A stretch of 64,000 nt of DNA from GJ-E10 sp035625725. Lineage in GTDB: Bacteria; Pseudomonadota; Gammaproteobacteria; Burkholderiales; Burkholderiaceae_F. The stretch lies in the NCBI GenBank assembly GCA_035625725.1, contig DASPPB010000014.1, forward strand, positions 1 through 64,000, written 5' to 3'. Shown here in pieces: positions 8,468-17,553 of this stretch (the first letter of the stretch is position 1; each line of letters opens with the position of its first letter). The notes below the pieces were generated by a model. It did not search any database, was not told the origin of the DNA, and saw only the letters and a list, made by a program, of their open reading frames with translations. Both the position numbers and the translations under genes were made by a program.

Positions 8468-9709
8468 TTAGCGCACCACGGTCGTGCGCGCCACGCGCTC
8501 TTCGCGTATGGGCAAGTTGATGAACGCCGCGCCCAGCGCCAGCATGATGTCGGCGTACCACATCCACGAATAGTTACCGAACCGCGCCATCGCCTGGCCG
8601 CCGAGAAAGGCACCGAAAAATCCGCCAATTTGGTGTGATAGCAGTGTCAGGCCGAAAAGGGTCGCGAGGTAACGGGTGCCAAAGAGCTTTCCGACCAGAC
8701 CAGCCGTCGGCGGAACGGTCGACAGCCACGTCAGGCCGAGCACCGTGGCAAAAAGGTAGAAGGTGAGCGCGCTCCGAGGCGCCGCCAGGTACGCCGCGAT
8801 TGCGAGCGCGCGCGTGCCGTAGACCCAGAACAGCAGCCATTTCAGGCGCATGCGGTTGCCCAAGAACCCCGCACCGAGGCTGCCTGCGATATTGGCCAGC
8901 CCGATGATCGCAAGCGAGGCCGCGGCGATGGAACCGCCCAGACCGCAGAGGTTCACTTCGCCGGGCAGATGCGTAACAAGAAAGGCGACGTGAAAGCCGC
9001 ATGTGAAAAACCCCAGGTGCAGGCACCAGTAGCTTGGGTGGCGCGCCGCCTCTGACAGGTGCCGGCGCAGACCCGGCTGCGCCACCGCGCCGGCAGCTAT
9101 CGCGGTGTTCGAAACCGGCGTGGCGGGCGCGCCGCGCAGCCACCAGGCCAGCGGCAAGGTCGAAAGCATCAACAGCGCCATTGTCGATATGGCGTGTACC
9201 CATCCGTACAAAACGATCAGCAGCTCGTTTAACGGCGCAAAGACGAACTGTCCGAGGCTTGCGCCGGCGTTGATGAACCCCGCGGCAAAAGCACGTTGCT
9301 GCGGGGCGAGTCGCTGCGCGGTCGCGCCGATCAGCACCGAGAAGCTGCCAGCTCCGGCGCCGGCCGCGCTGAGCACGCCCAGCGTCCAAATCAGGCCCGC
9401 CGTGGTATGCACGAAGGGGGTTGCCGCAAATCCCAGCGCGAGGATGAAAGCGCCGGCGAGGATGACGCGCGCCGATCCGTGCCGGTCGGCGATGGCCCCA
9501 AAAAACGGCTGCGACGCGCCCCATACGAACTGTCCGACGGCCAACGCCAAACTGATGTCGGCGACGCTCAAGCCGGTCGAAGATTTGAGCGGCGTGATGT
9601 ACAGGCCGAGCGACTGACGAGCTCCCGTCGTGACGAGCAGGATGGTCGCGGTGGCGAGCATCAGCGGCCAGGCGGAAGCCGGTGCGCGCGCGATCGCGCC
9701 ATCGTTCAT
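8468..9709 (-). CDS. Major facilitator superfamily transporter
   Basis: A 413-aa protein with about 12 hydrophobic segments and the MFS loop 2-3 motif, seen as GAIADRHGSARV. The opening TILLVTTGARQSLGLYITPL resembles MFS carriers of the monocarboxylate/oxalate-formate antiporter group. I chose the ATG at 9709, just before the first membrane segment; the frame upstream is cysteine- and arginine-rich and unlike coding sequence. It is 25 bp downstream of the acylphosphatase gene on the same strand. The substrate is not predictable. Confidence 0.85.
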   Translation of the reverse strand: MNDGAIARAPASAWPLMLATATILLVTTGARQSLGLYITPLKSSTGLSVADISLALAVGQFVWGASQPFFGAIADRHGSARVILAGAFILALGFAATPFVHTTAGLIWTLGVLSAAGAGAGSFSVLIGATAQRLAPQQRAFAAGFINAGASLGQFVFAPLNELLIVLYGWVHAISTMALLMLSTLPLAWWLRGAPATPVSNTAIAAGAVAQPGLRRHLSEAARHPSYWCLHLGFFTCGFHVAFLVTHLPGEVNLCGLGGSIAAASLAIIGLANIAGSLGAGFLGNRMRLKWLLFWVYGTRALAIAAYLAAPRSALTFYLFATVLGLTWLSTVPPTAGLVGKLFGTRYLATLFGLTLLSHQIGGFFGAFLGGQAMARFGNYSWMWYADIMLALGAAFINLPIREERVARTTVVR

Positions 9710-9734
9710 GGGTGGATTCCCGATCGCGGCCGCC

Positions 9735-10055
9735 TCAGCGCGTCTCCAGACGCTCGAAGCGGCCGCGCACGAGCTCGGACTCCTGCGGACTTGCCGTGCG
9801 CACGTCGACACGCACAACGCGCGCCGCGCGCGGCCCGCGATGCGCCCAGCGCAGCAGTTCGGCGCAGTTCTGCGGGGCGCCGCGCAGTACCGCTTCTACG
9901 GTGCCTCCCAGACGATTGCGCACCCAGCCCGAGACGCCGCGCTCGACGGCCTCTAGAACCATGCTTTCGCGGAAACCCACGCCCTGAACTCGGCCATGGA
10001 TCATGACGTGCAGGTCCGCGCCCCAGCCGTTTGCTTCGTCTCCGCGCTCGCCCAT
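9735..10055 (-). CDS. acyP: Acylphosphatase
   Basis: A 106-aa acylphosphatase, hydrolysing carboxyl-phosphate bonds such as those in acetyl phosphate or 1,3-bisphosphoglycerate. The family motif GRVQGVGFR carries the catalytic Arg, and the catalytic Asn is in GWVRNRLGGTVEAVLRG. The ATG at 10055 gives the usual short length. It is transcribed toward the MFS carrier, 25 bp away. No functional link with its neighbours is evident. Confidence 0.92.
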   Translation of the reverse strand: MGERGDEANGWGADLHVMIHGRVQGVGFRESMVLEAVERGVSGWVRNRLGGTVEAVLRGAPQNCAELLRWAHRGPRAARVVRVDVRTASPQESELVRGRFERLETR

Positions 10056-10320
10056 GCCGCTGGCCGCGCCGGCCGAAGTGCCAAACGCGGGCCACACGAT
10101 GCTACACGCTTCGCGCGTCGATCGATGTCCCCGCCGGCATGAGGAAATCAGCCTCCGCTGTGGCACAGCGAGGCGAGCGAGGACAGCGTCGTTGCGTCGG
10201 TTCCCGCAGGCCACGCGGCTTGCGCGCGAGCGGTCTTCTTGTCCGCGAGCGCCGCGGCCCGCGTTGCGTAAAACCGCTGGCATCCGAGAGCTGCTTGCGA
10301 AAGGCGCAATCCGGGCGGCG

Positions 10321-10470
10321 TCATTCCTCGTCGCGGTCTTTCTCCAGAATGCGCGCGCCTTGGGCCTCGAGGTTTTCGAATTGTCCCGAAAGCACTGCCC
10401 ACACCAGCACGGCGCCGATGAGCAAGACCAGCACAATCGAAAGCGGAATGAGCAAAAAAAGCGAGTCCAT
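10321..10470 (-). CDS. ccoS: cbb3-type cytochrome oxidase assembly protein CcoS
   Basis: A very short gene of 49 residues beginning MDSLFLLIPLSIVLVLLIGA and ending LEKDRDEE. One N-terminal membrane helix followed by GQFENLEAQGARIL is the CcoS pattern. CcoS is needed for cofactor insertion into cbb3 cytochrome oxidase. It lies 35 bp after ccoI on the same strand, the usual order. The ccoNOQP structural genes are not in the window. Confidence 0.93.
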   Translation of the reverse strand: MDSLFLLIPLSIVLVLLIGAVLVWAVLSGQFENLEAQGARILEKDRDEE

Positions 10471-10505
10471 GGTGTCGGTGCGGTGGGCAGGCTCTCGCCT
10501 TGCGC

Positions 10506-12965
10506 CTAGCGTGGCGGCCCGGCTCCGTATCGAAGACGCATCGAATTGGCAAGAACAAACCCGGCGCTGAGCGCCATACCCGCCGCCGCAAGCCAGGGTG
10601 CAAGCATGCCGGCGGCGGCCAGCGGCAACATCAGCAAGTTATAGCCCGCCGCCCAGAGGTAATTGCCTCGGACGATGCGCATCGTGCGCGGCGCCAGGTC
10701 GAATACAGCTCCCGCCTTGTATAACTGCGGGCCGAGAACGATGATGTCGGCACGCGCTTGCGCCAGTGCCGAGCCGCTGGCCAGCGCGATGGAGGCGTCG
10801 GCCTGGGCGAGGATGGGTGCGTCGTTGATGCCATCGCCCACCATGGCCACGCGGTGACCCTGCGTTTGCAGTCCTTCGAGGACGGCAAGCTTGCCCGATG
10901 GTGTCTGTTCGGCATGAAAGGCAATTGCCCTGCCGGCACCGGGACTGAGCGCTCGAGCCAGCCGTTCGACGGCGGAGCTTTGATCTCCGGAGACGACGAG
11001 CAGCTGCAAGCCGCGCTTTGCGAGGTCGCCTACGAGCTGCCGGGCATCGTCGCGCAGCGCTTCGCCCAATTGCAATAGCGCGAGGGGACCTTGCGCATCG
11101 GCGAGCACGATCTCCTGGGCCCCGCCGCCGCGCGATGCCCTGGCGAGCGCGGAAAGGGCCCTCGCCCCAGCGGCAGCGTCGCGCGTGAGCGCGAGCGCGT
11201 ACTGAGCCTTGCCGAGCCGATAGCAGGTGCCGCCGACGATACCCTCAATCCCCATCCCGGCCACCTCGGCAACGCGAATCGCAGGCAGCGGCGAGACGCC
11301 TCGAGCGCGGGCGGCGGCATCGAGCGCGCGCGCCACCGGATGGTTCGAGTGCGCTTCCAGGCCTGCGGCCAGTGCCAAGGCGTAGTCGGCGTCGCGCTTG
11401 CCGAAGCACTGCAGCGACAGCAGCGCGAGGCGCTCGTCGGTCAGTGTCCCCGTCTTGTCGAACACGACGGTATCGACGCGCGCGAGCGATTCGAGCGCCG
11501 CGGGCCGTGTGAGTAAGACTCCGTGCGCGGCCAGGCTCGACTGCGCCATGGCCACTGCCAGCGGATTGGCCAGGGACAGCGCGCACGGGCAGGTGACGAC
11601 GAGTACGGCGATGGCGCTGCGCAGTGCCTGCGACGGATCGATGAACATCCATACCACGGCCGCTCCGACGGCGAGCAGAAGCACCATGGGCGAAAATACG
11701 GAAGCAATGCGGTTCGCAATCTCGACACTGCGCGGCCGCTTGCCCGACGCTTCGATGATCGTGCGCTGCAATGCCGCCAGCGACGTCGCATCGCCGGAGC
11801 GCATCACCCGCACGATGATCGGCTGCCCCAGATTCAGACTCCCGGCAAGCACCGAGTCGCCCTCGTGCTTCTCAAGCGCGCGGGACTCGCCCGTCAACCA
11901 TGCCTGCGAGACGCTGGTCGTTCCCTCAAGGACCCTGCCATCCGCGGGCACGGCCTCGCCCAGTGCGACGACGACCCGATCTCCGGCCACCAGCTCGCTG
12001 GCGTCGATGCGATCACACCCCGTTCCTGTGGGTCCGCGCAATCGGCTGGCTCGCAGCCGGGTCTGGCGCGCCGCCGCCTCCATCTGCGCTGTGGCCCGTG
12101 CCAGGGTCCGCAACTGCCACCAACGCACCGCCAGCAGAAGCGCCACGAACATCGTTACCGAATCAAAGTACACGGGGCCCCGCCCGACCGCGGTTGCCCA
12201 GATGCTCGCGGCAAGCGCGCCCGCCAGTCCCACGGCAACGGGCACATCCATCCCGATGTTGAGCGTTCGCAGCTGGCTCGAGGCGGCCCGCCAGAAAGGG
12301 GCGGCGCAAAAAACCGCCACCGGAACGGTCAAAATCAGCTGCGCGATGCGCAGCATCTGTTCGATATTCGGGGGAATCTCGCCGGGCTTTGCCAGGTACT
12401 CCGGGATGGCCAGCATCATCACCTGCATCATGGCAAGCCACGCCAGCAGCACGCGCAGCAGCTCGATGCGCGAAGCGCGTTGCTCGACCCCCGGCTCGGT
12501 CGCGCGGGCTACGCGATAGCCCGTTGCCTCAATGAGGCGTGACAGACCTTCGGCATTGGATTGCTTGGGATCGTAGACGAGCAGCGCACGATGTCCGACG
12601 AAATCGACGTGCGCGCTGTGCACGCCCGGCGCGGCGCGCAGGCGATGCTCGATGAGTAACGCGCAGGCGCTGCAGACCATGCCGCGGACATCCAGTTGGG
12701 CGCATGCCGGCACGCTGCCAGCAGCGCCGTGCTGCGTCCGATGCTCCGGCAGCACCCCGCCATCGGACCCAGCCCCCATCTGCGAGAGCTGCTCGGCGAT
12801 GAAGGCGCAGCCCAGACAGCAATAGCTTTGCCGTCGGCCACCAACGGCACGCTCGACCACACGAACACCAACGAGGGAGTCGCCGCAATGACCGCAGGCC
12901 CCACTGGCTGTATCGCTCGAGCGGGTCGGAACGGCCTCGCCTTCAAAGGACGGCCCTGCGGCCAT
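10506..12965 (-). CDS. ccoI: Copper-translocating P-type ATPase CcoI/FixI
   Basis: An 819-aa P1B-type ATPase that delivers copper for cbb3 oxidase assembly. In order: an N-terminal cysteine region (CGHCG and CCLGC), a heavy-metal-associated domain with MVCSACA, the actuator TGES near residue 357, the transport motif TCPCAL near 460, the phosphorylation site DKTGTLT near 501 and GDGINDAP near 708. The CCLGC-containing extension before the HMA domain distinguishes FixI/CcoI from CopA. A perfect FNR/ANR-type palindrome lies about 178 bp upstream. ccoS follows. Confidence 0.95.
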   Translation of the reverse strand: MAAGPSFEGEAVPTRSSDTASGACGHCGDSLVGVRVVERAVGGRRQSYCCLGCAFIAEQLSQMGAGSDGGVLPEHRTQHGAAGSVPACAQLDVRGMVCSACALLIEHRLRAAPGVHSAHVDFVGHRALLVYDPKQSNAEGLSRLIEATGYRVARATEPGVEQRASRIELLRVLLAWLAMMQVMMLAIPEYLAKPGEIPPNIEQMLRIAQLILTVPVAVFCAAPFWRAASSQLRTLNIGMDVPVAVGLAGALAASIWATAVGRGPVYFDSVTMFVALLLAVRWWQLRTLARATAQMEAAARQTRLRASRLRGPTGTGCDRIDASELVAGDRVVVALGEAVPADGRVLEGTTSVSQAWLTGESRALEKHEGDSVLAGSLNLGQPIIVRVMRSGDATSLAALQRTIIEASGKRPRSVEIANRIASVFSPMVLLLAVGAAVVWMFIDPSQALRSAIAVLVVTCPCALSLANPLAVAMAQSSLAAHGVLLTRPAALESLARVDTVVFDKTGTLTDERLALLSLQCFGKRDADYALALAAGLEAHSNHPVARALDAAARARGVSPLPAIRVAEVAGMGIEGIVGGTCYRLGKAQYALALTRDAAAGARALSALARASRGGGAQEIVLADAQGPLALLQLGEALRDDARQLVGDLAKRGLQLLVVSGDQSSAVERLARALSPGAGRAIAFHAEQTPSGKLAVLEGLQTQGHRVAMVGDGINDAPILAQADASIALASGSALAQARADIIVLGPQLYKAGAVFDLAPRTMRIVRGNYLWAAGYNLLMLPLAAAGMLAPWLAAAGMALSAGFVLANSMRLRYGAGPPR

Positions 12966-13134
12966 GGAACGGTTTCCCCAAAACGAGATCGAGATGCCTG
13001 CCCTGCGCGGGCACGCACGGGTTTCTCACGGCGACGGCGGATCGCGCCCGCGGCCGTAGACCGGCGGCGCGTTGTGCCAACAAAACGCACACTAAATGCA
13101 ATCGACCTGTCCTGGGCGCACAGCGCGGGGCGGG

Positions 13135-13150
13135 ATTGACGCGGGTCAAT
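13135..13150 (-). promoter_or_regulatory. FNR/ANR-type box upstream of ccoI-ccoS
   Basis: ATTGAC-GCGG-GTCAAT is a perfect inverted repeat with 6-bp arms and a 4-bp spacer. It fits the FNR/ANR consensus TTGAY-N4-RTCAA. It lies in the 238-bp gap between the DUF4431 gene and ccoI, so its natural target is ccoI-ccoS on the minus strand. cbb3 oxidase genes are classic targets of FNR-family regulators under low oxygen. I could not assign a convincing -10 box, and the distance to the ccoI start (centre about 178 nt) implies a long leader. Confidence 0.7.
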
Positions 13151-13203
13151 TCGTTGGCGCTGCGGCAGGTCAAACGCCCGAATGCCCGCGCCCGGGCCGT
13201 GGG

Positions 13204-13617
13204 CTATTTTGCGGCGACCTTTGAAGCGCGCAGCGTGATTTCCGCGTGCCGATGCGCGCCGCGCGCGCGCGTCAGCGTGCCCCGAATGTTGACCAGCGCG
13301 CCGTTGAGATCCACGGTGAATGCCGTGCGCGCAACCACTTCGATCGTCTGCACGCCGTCGCGTGCGACATTCCAGTCATCGTCGGGCAGCGGCGCAATGC
13401 AGATCGGACGAGGCAAGGTCAGAATCCACACCGCTTCCGGCTGATCGCCAAGCTCCACCGATTTGTAATGCGGGGGGCCGGCAAACGCCTTGAGCTGCAG
13501 CGTGCCTTGCAAGTCGACCTCGTCGGGTTCGTAGTGCAGGCAGCCTTCGGCCCCAAGGCAACGGGCGGCGCCCACAAGGCCCAAGAGCGCCAGAAGCAGG
13601 ACGGCTTTGCTGCGCAA
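13204..13617 (-). CDS. DUF4431-type exported protein
   Basis: A 137-aa secreted protein when read from a TTG at 13617, which has AAGGAAA just upstream and gives a clean signal peptide (SKAVLLLALLGLVGAARCLGA). A longer in-frame start at 13677 would add basic residues and overlap the next gene. The mature part, CLHYEPDEVDLQGTL, FAGPPHYKSVELGD and PEAVWILTLPRPICI, matches the DUF4431 family as I know it. Function is unknown. It follows the BON lipoprotein gene by 13 bp on the same strand, so the two are probably cotranscribed. Confidence 0.75.
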   Translation of the reverse strand: MRSKAVLLLALLGLVGAARCLGAEGCLHYEPDEVDLQGTLQLKAFAGPPHYKSVELGDQPEAVWILTLPRPICIAPLPDDDWNVARDGVQTIEVVARTAFTVDLNGALVNIRGTLTRARGAHRHAEITLRASKVAAK

Positions 13618-13630
13618 CGCGCATTTCCTT

Positions 13631-14296
13631 TCAGTGGGTCTCCGCCGGGGGCGAGGCGGGCGCACTCGGTTGCGCATCGTGCGGCATTTGCGCCACTTCC
13701 GCGCTGGGCAGCAGCTCGAAGAGTATGACCACCTTTTTGACGCCGCTCACGCGGGCCGCGGCGTGCGAAGCAATATCGGCTTCTTTCTCGCTCACCCGTC
13801 CAAAAAGATAGATGGCGCTGTCGGTGCACGAGATCTTCACCGAGCCGGCGGGCAGGCCCGAGGCGTTGAGCAGCGCGCCACCGACCTTGCCGGCGAGCGC
13901 CAGATCGGCGGTATGGCTTGACAGACCGGAGAGCGAGCCGATCGTCAACTCGTTGACGACCTGGCGCACGTTCTGGCTGGAAGCGGCGATCGCTTCGGCG
14001 TCGCTGCGGTCCTGCTCCGTGGGCACTTGCCCGGCGAGCAGCACTTTTTGGTTGTACGAGGTCACGTCGATGCGCACGGATTGGCGTGCAAACCGCTTCT
14101 CCAGCGCCGAATTGATGCGGTGTTCGATCTCGGTGTCCTCCACCTGAATGCCCACCGAGCGCCGGTCGGTAGCGACCACCGCGGCGCCGGCGCCGCCCAG
14201 GGCGGCGCCGCCAACAGCCACGACGCAGCCGCTCAGGGCCGCGCCAGCGGCCAAAACCGTCATCCCGCACTGAAAAAACAAAACTAATCTGCGCAT
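13631..14296 (-). CDS. dolP: Two-BON-domain outer-membrane lipoprotein (DolP/YraP-like)
   Basis: A 221-aa lipoprotein with lipobox ALSGC and two successive BON domains (about residues 45-115 and 120-190), for example LEKRFARQSVRIDVTSYNQKV then VSEKEADIASHAAARV. This is the layout of DolP (YraP), which supports outer-membrane integrity. The ATG at 14296 has AAAAGGGG 6 nt upstream. It is divergent from rsmI across a 222-bp gap. In many betaproteobacteria rsmI, yraN, gmhA/diaA and yraP lie in a row; here the middle genes are absent and the ends face apart. The C-terminus is Pro/Ala-rich. Confidence 0.88.
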   Translation of the reverse strand: MRRLVLFFQCGMTVLAAGAALSGCVVAVGGAALGGAGAAVVATDRRSVGIQVEDTEIEHRINSALEKRFARQSVRIDVTSYNQKVLLAGQVPTEQDRSDAEAIAASSQNVRQVVNELTIGSLSGLSSHTADLALAGKVGGALLNASGLPAGSVKISCTDSAIYLFGRVSEKEADIASHAAARVSGVKKVVILFELLPSAEVAQMPHDAQPSAPASPPAETH

Positions 14297-14518
14297 CACT
14301 AACCCCTTTTATAGCCGGCGTACACAGCGGGCACCGGGGTGCGCCGCGTAGCCGTTCAACCGCAGCGCACTCGGGCGCTGCACGCTCGTTGCGGTCCCGC
14401 GCTATGGCCAAGCGCGTATTGTGCCGTGCTTTGCGCGGCTGCTGTAGGGCCACCGCGCGCGGCCGCCCTTTGTGTTCACGTTATGCTGGTGCCCTGGCAG
14501 AGGGTGCGCGCGAATACG

Positions 14519-15454
14519 ATGACGGAACCGCGTAACAACGATCGACCAAACGGATGGTCGAGCGACTCGCTCTGGTCGAGTGCGGGCATCGCGCAACAGG
14601 ACTTTCCTCCCGGACTGTACGTGGTGGCCACACCCTTGGGAAACGCGGCCGATATCACGCTGCGCGCCCTTTGGGTGCTGCGACTGGTCGATTGCGTTGC
14701 CGCAGAGGACACACGCAACACCGCGCCCCTGCTTGCGCGCTACGGCATCAACGCGCGGCTGCTGGCGCTGCACGAGCACAACGAGGCCCGGGCAGGCGCG
14801 CAGATACTCGAACATCTGGCGCATGGGCAACGCGTCGCAATCGTAAGCGATGCGGGAACACCGGCCATTTGCGATCCGGGCGCGCTCGTGGTGCGCGCGG
14901 CGCTGGCCGCCGGTGTGCGCGTCATTCCGGTGCCGGGGGCCAGCAGTTTGACCGCAGCCCTTTGCGCAGCCGGCGTTCGAGCCGGGCCGATTCGCTTCTG
15001 GGGCTTCGTGCCTGCGCGGGCGGCAGCGCGCCAGCGACAGTGGACCGAGCTCGGCTCCGAGGAGGTGGCGGTGCTCTTCGAGGTGCCGCATCGTGTCGTG
15101 GCGACGGCGCGCGAATTGGGCTCCGTGCTCGAGCCCGCGCGACGCGTGGTCGTGCTACGGGAACTGACCAAACGCTTCGAGTCCATCGCGGCGACCACCG
15201 CCGCGGAACTGCCGGCTTTGATCGAAGCGGCGCCGCCGCGCGGCGAGTACGTCCTGGTGATCGACGCGGCCGACGCACGGCGCACGGGCTCCGCGCAGCA
15301 CCCCGCCGCGGTCGACGCGCTTACGGCGCGCTGGCTCAGCGCTTTGCGCAAGGAGCTGCCTGCCTCGCGCGCGGCTGCGGTCGCGGCCAAAGTGAGCGGG
15401 CTGCCCCGTGCCGTCTTGTATCGCGCCCTTAGCTCAGAGTCCGAGGACGATTGA
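14519..15454 (+). CDS. rsmI: 16S rRNA (cytidine(1402)-2'-O)-methyltransferase RsmI
   Basis: A 311-aa member of the tetrapyrrole-methylase superfamily that 2'-O-methylates C1402 of 16S rRNA. Recognisable motifs are LYVVATPLGNAADITLRAL, VAAEDTRNTAPLL, VSDAGTPAICDPG and VPGASSLTAALCAAG. About 25 residues precede the usual start of the fold; the ATG at 14519 is chosen, while an ATG at 14483 would also be in frame. It faces rlpA, with a GC hairpin in the 35-bp gap. Confidence 0.94.
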   Translation: MTEPRNNDRPNGWSSDSLWSSAGIAQQDFPPGLYVVATPLGNAADITLRALWVLRLVDCVAAEDTRNTAPLLARYGINARLLALHEHNEARAGAQILEHLAHGQRVAIVSDAGTPAICDPGALVVRAALAAGVRVIPVPGASSLTAALCAAGVRAGPIRFWGFVPARAAARQRQWTELGSEEVAVLFEVPHRVVATARELGSVLEPARRVVVLRELTKRFESIAATTAAELPALIEAAPPRGEYVLVIDAADARRTGSAQHPAAVDALTARWLSALRKELPASRAAAVAAKVSGLPRAVLYRALSSESEDD

Positions 15455-15455
15455 G

Positions 15456-15478
15456 GCGCCGGGGCACGCCGTCGGCGC
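15456..15478. terminator. Short GC hairpin between convergent rsmI and rlpA
   Basis: GCGCCG (15456-15461) pairs with CGGCGC (15473-15478) around an 11-nt loop, between two convergent stop codons. No T-run is visible. A terminator role is inferred only from the position. Confidence 0.3.
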
Positions 15479-15489
15479 TCGCGGCCGAC

Positions 15490-16437
15490 TCAGCGCGCAT
15501 ACAACACCGTCTGGCGGACTAAGAAGCGCTCGAGCTGTTGGGCCCAGGCCTGGGCCGTGGCTCGATCGCCCAGGCTGCCGATCAATACGCGGCTGAGCTT
15601 GCCGTCGTATTCGATCCAGGGGGTGTGCGCCCCGGCCGGCAAGGCGTCGGCTTCGGGCGCCGAGAGCAACAAGGCAACGCGATCCCGCAACGCCTCGGCG
15701 TGCGCGCTCACCGCAAAGGCGCCGAGTTGGACGGACCAGTTGGTCGCGATGGGCGTGGCGCGCTCGGTTGACAACGCCGCGACGTTCGGACCCGGAGCCG
15801 GCGCCGCGGCCGCCAGCGGCAGTGGCAGCGGTGCAGGTGCCGAGGCCGACGATGTACCTGTCGTTGCCGAGGCCGTCACGGCGCCGCTCGCGACGACGGG
15901 CCGCGCCGGCCGCGCCGCGGCAATCTCCCGGGTGGTGATTTTTTCCACGATCACTTCACCGCTGCCCGCGCCTGCAATTCCGAGGCGCACCGCCGCTGCG
16001 TACGACAGATCGATGATGCGGTCGTGCAGAAACGGGCCGCGGTCGTTGATGCGCACGACGACGCTGCTGCCGTCGTGCACGCTCGTCACCCGCGCGTAAC
16101 TGGGGATGGGCAAGGTGGGATGCGCGGCGCTCATCGCGAACATGTCGTAGGGTTCTCCGCTCGCCGTGCGGTTGCCTTGGAACTGCCGACCGTACCAGGA
16201 GGCGATGCCGCGCTGCTGAAATGGAGCGTCACTCGTGTCCGGCGTATACGTGCGGCCCAAGGCGACATAGGGACGGTTGGCATGCGCACTGAGCGGTTCT
16301 TCGCGCGGCAGCGCGTCGGGCGTCTTTGCAAGTCCGGGCGGAACATGCTCGGGCGGACCGTCGTCGGCGTAGTAGTGCGGGCTTTTCGTTGCGCATGCAC
16401 CCAGCAACAGGACCGCGAAAACCGCTGCGCTGCGCAA
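15490..16437 (-). CDS. rlpA: Septal ring lytic transglycosylase RlpA
   Basis: A 315-aa outer-membrane lipoprotein (lipobox LLLGAC, Cys15). The double-psi beta-barrel domain has GIASWYGRQFQGNRTASGE and VVVRINDRGPF; an Ala/Pro/Ser-rich linker of about 60 residues follows, then a C-terminal SPOR domain (SVQLGAFAVSAHAEALRDRV) that binds denuded septal glycan. RlpA cleaves naked glycan strands in some bacteria. The gene follows rodA by 4 bp, completing an mrdA-rodA-rlpA operon. Confidence 0.93.
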   Translation of the reverse strand: MRSAAVFAVLLLGACATKSPHYYADDGPPEHVPPGLAKTPDALPREEPLSAHANRPYVALGRTYTPDTSDAPFQQRGIASWYGRQFQGNRTASGEPYDMFAMSAAHPTLPIPSYARVTSVHDGSSVVVRINDRGPFLHDRIIDLSYAAAVRLGIAGAGSGEVIVEKITTREIAAARPARPVVASGAVTASATTGTSSASAPAPLPLPLAAAAPAPGPNVAALSTERATPIATNWSVQLGAFAVSAHAEALRDRVALLLSAPEADALPAGAHTPWIEYDGKLSRVLIGSLGDRATAQAWAQQLERFLVRQTVLYAR

Positions 16438-16441
16438 GGTC

Positions 16442-17551
16442 TTAGCTTTGCACCAGCTTGCGGTGGCGCTGAATCGTCATGAGCATGCCGCAGGCCATTC
16501 CGATCGTGACGAGCGCGGTACCGCCGTAACTGATGAGCGGCAGAGGAACTCCGACGACCGGCAATATGCCGCTGACCATCGCCATGTTCACGAACGCATA
16601 GGTGAACAAAATCATGGCCAAAGAAGCCGCGAGCAAGCGCGAAAAAGGCGTAGCCGCGTGTCCGGCGATGGTCAGTGCGCGCGCAACAAGCGCCAGAAAC
16701 AGCACGATCAGCACGAGGTTGCCGATCAAACCGAACTCCTCGGAATACACGGCGAAGATAAAGTCGGTCGTGCGTTCGGGGATGAACTCCAGGTGCGTCT
16801 GGGTTCCCTGCATCCATCCCTTGCCGAAGACGCCTCCCGAGCCAATCGCGATCATCGACTGCAGCGTGTGGAACCCCTTGCCCAGCGGATCGGACATCGG
16901 ATCGAGCAAAGTGAGGATGCGGGCGCGCTGATAGTCGTGCAGCACCGACCAGACCACCGGCAGCGCCGCCAAAATGCCGGCCACGAGGCCAAGGAGCCAA
17001 CGCCAGGGAAGACCGGCGAAAAAGATCACGAAAAAGCCGGCCGCCAGCACGAGCAACGCGGTCCCCAGATCGGGCTGACGGGCAATGAGCGCGACCGGAA
17101 TGAGCACCAGCACGATGGCAAACAGAAAGTCGATCGAGCGCAGCGTCCCGGCGCGCCGGTCAAAGTACCAGGCAAGCATCAAGGGCACACCCAGCTTCAT
17201 GATTTCGGCCGGTTGCACGCGCGTGAAGCCGATGTCGAGCCAGCGCTGCGCGCCCTTGACCGATACGCCGATGACCAAAACGCCCACGAGCGCGAGCAGC
17301 CCGACGCCATAGACCGGAACGGCCATGCGCGTGAGCACCCGCGGCGGCAGGCTTGCAAACGCGAGCATGACCAAAGCGGCCAGGAGAAAGTTGCGCAGCT
17401 GTCCGGAAAAATTGCCGGGATGATCGGACGCGGCCGAGTACAGCGTGATGAGCCCCACGAGCGACAGGGCGCCCAGGGTGGCGAGCAGCGCCGGATCGAG
17501 CGAGCTGGCAAAGGCGCGCAGACGCAGTCGCAGGCCGGCGGGGGCGTTCAC
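16442..17551 (-). CDS. rodA: Peptidoglycan glycosyltransferase RodA
   Basis: A 369-aa SEDS-family polymerase of the elongasome that partners with PBP2. About ten hydrophobic segments are visible, with the SEDS motifs FIPERTTDFIFAVYSEEFG and VGVPLPLISYGGTALVTIG. It starts 2 bp after the mrdA stop and ends 4 bp before rlpA, so the three genes form one transcription unit. Confidence 0.96.
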   Translation of the reverse strand: MNAPAGLRLRLRAFASSLDPALLATLGALSLVGLITLYSAASDHPGNFSGQLRNFLLAALVMLAFASLPPRVLTRMAVPVYGVGLLALVGVLVIGVSVKGAQRWLDIGFTRVQPAEIMKLGVPLMLAWYFDRRAGTLRSIDFLFAIVLVLIPVALIARQPDLGTALLVLAAGFFVIFFAGLPWRWLLGLVAGILAALPVVWSVLHDYQRARILTLLDPMSDPLGKGFHTLQSMIAIGSGGVFGKGWMQGTQTHLEFIPERTTDFIFAVYSEEFGLIGNLVLIVLFLALVARALTIAGHAATPFSRLLAASLAMILFTYAFVNMAMVSGILPVVGVPLPLISYGGTALVTIGMACGMLMTIQRHRKLVQS

Positions 17552-17553
17552 GA

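Noticed and set aside
11398..12542. Plus-strand frames of 339-373 codons
   Set aside because: Both are antisense to ccoI, whose full set of P-type ATPase motifs is on the minus strand.
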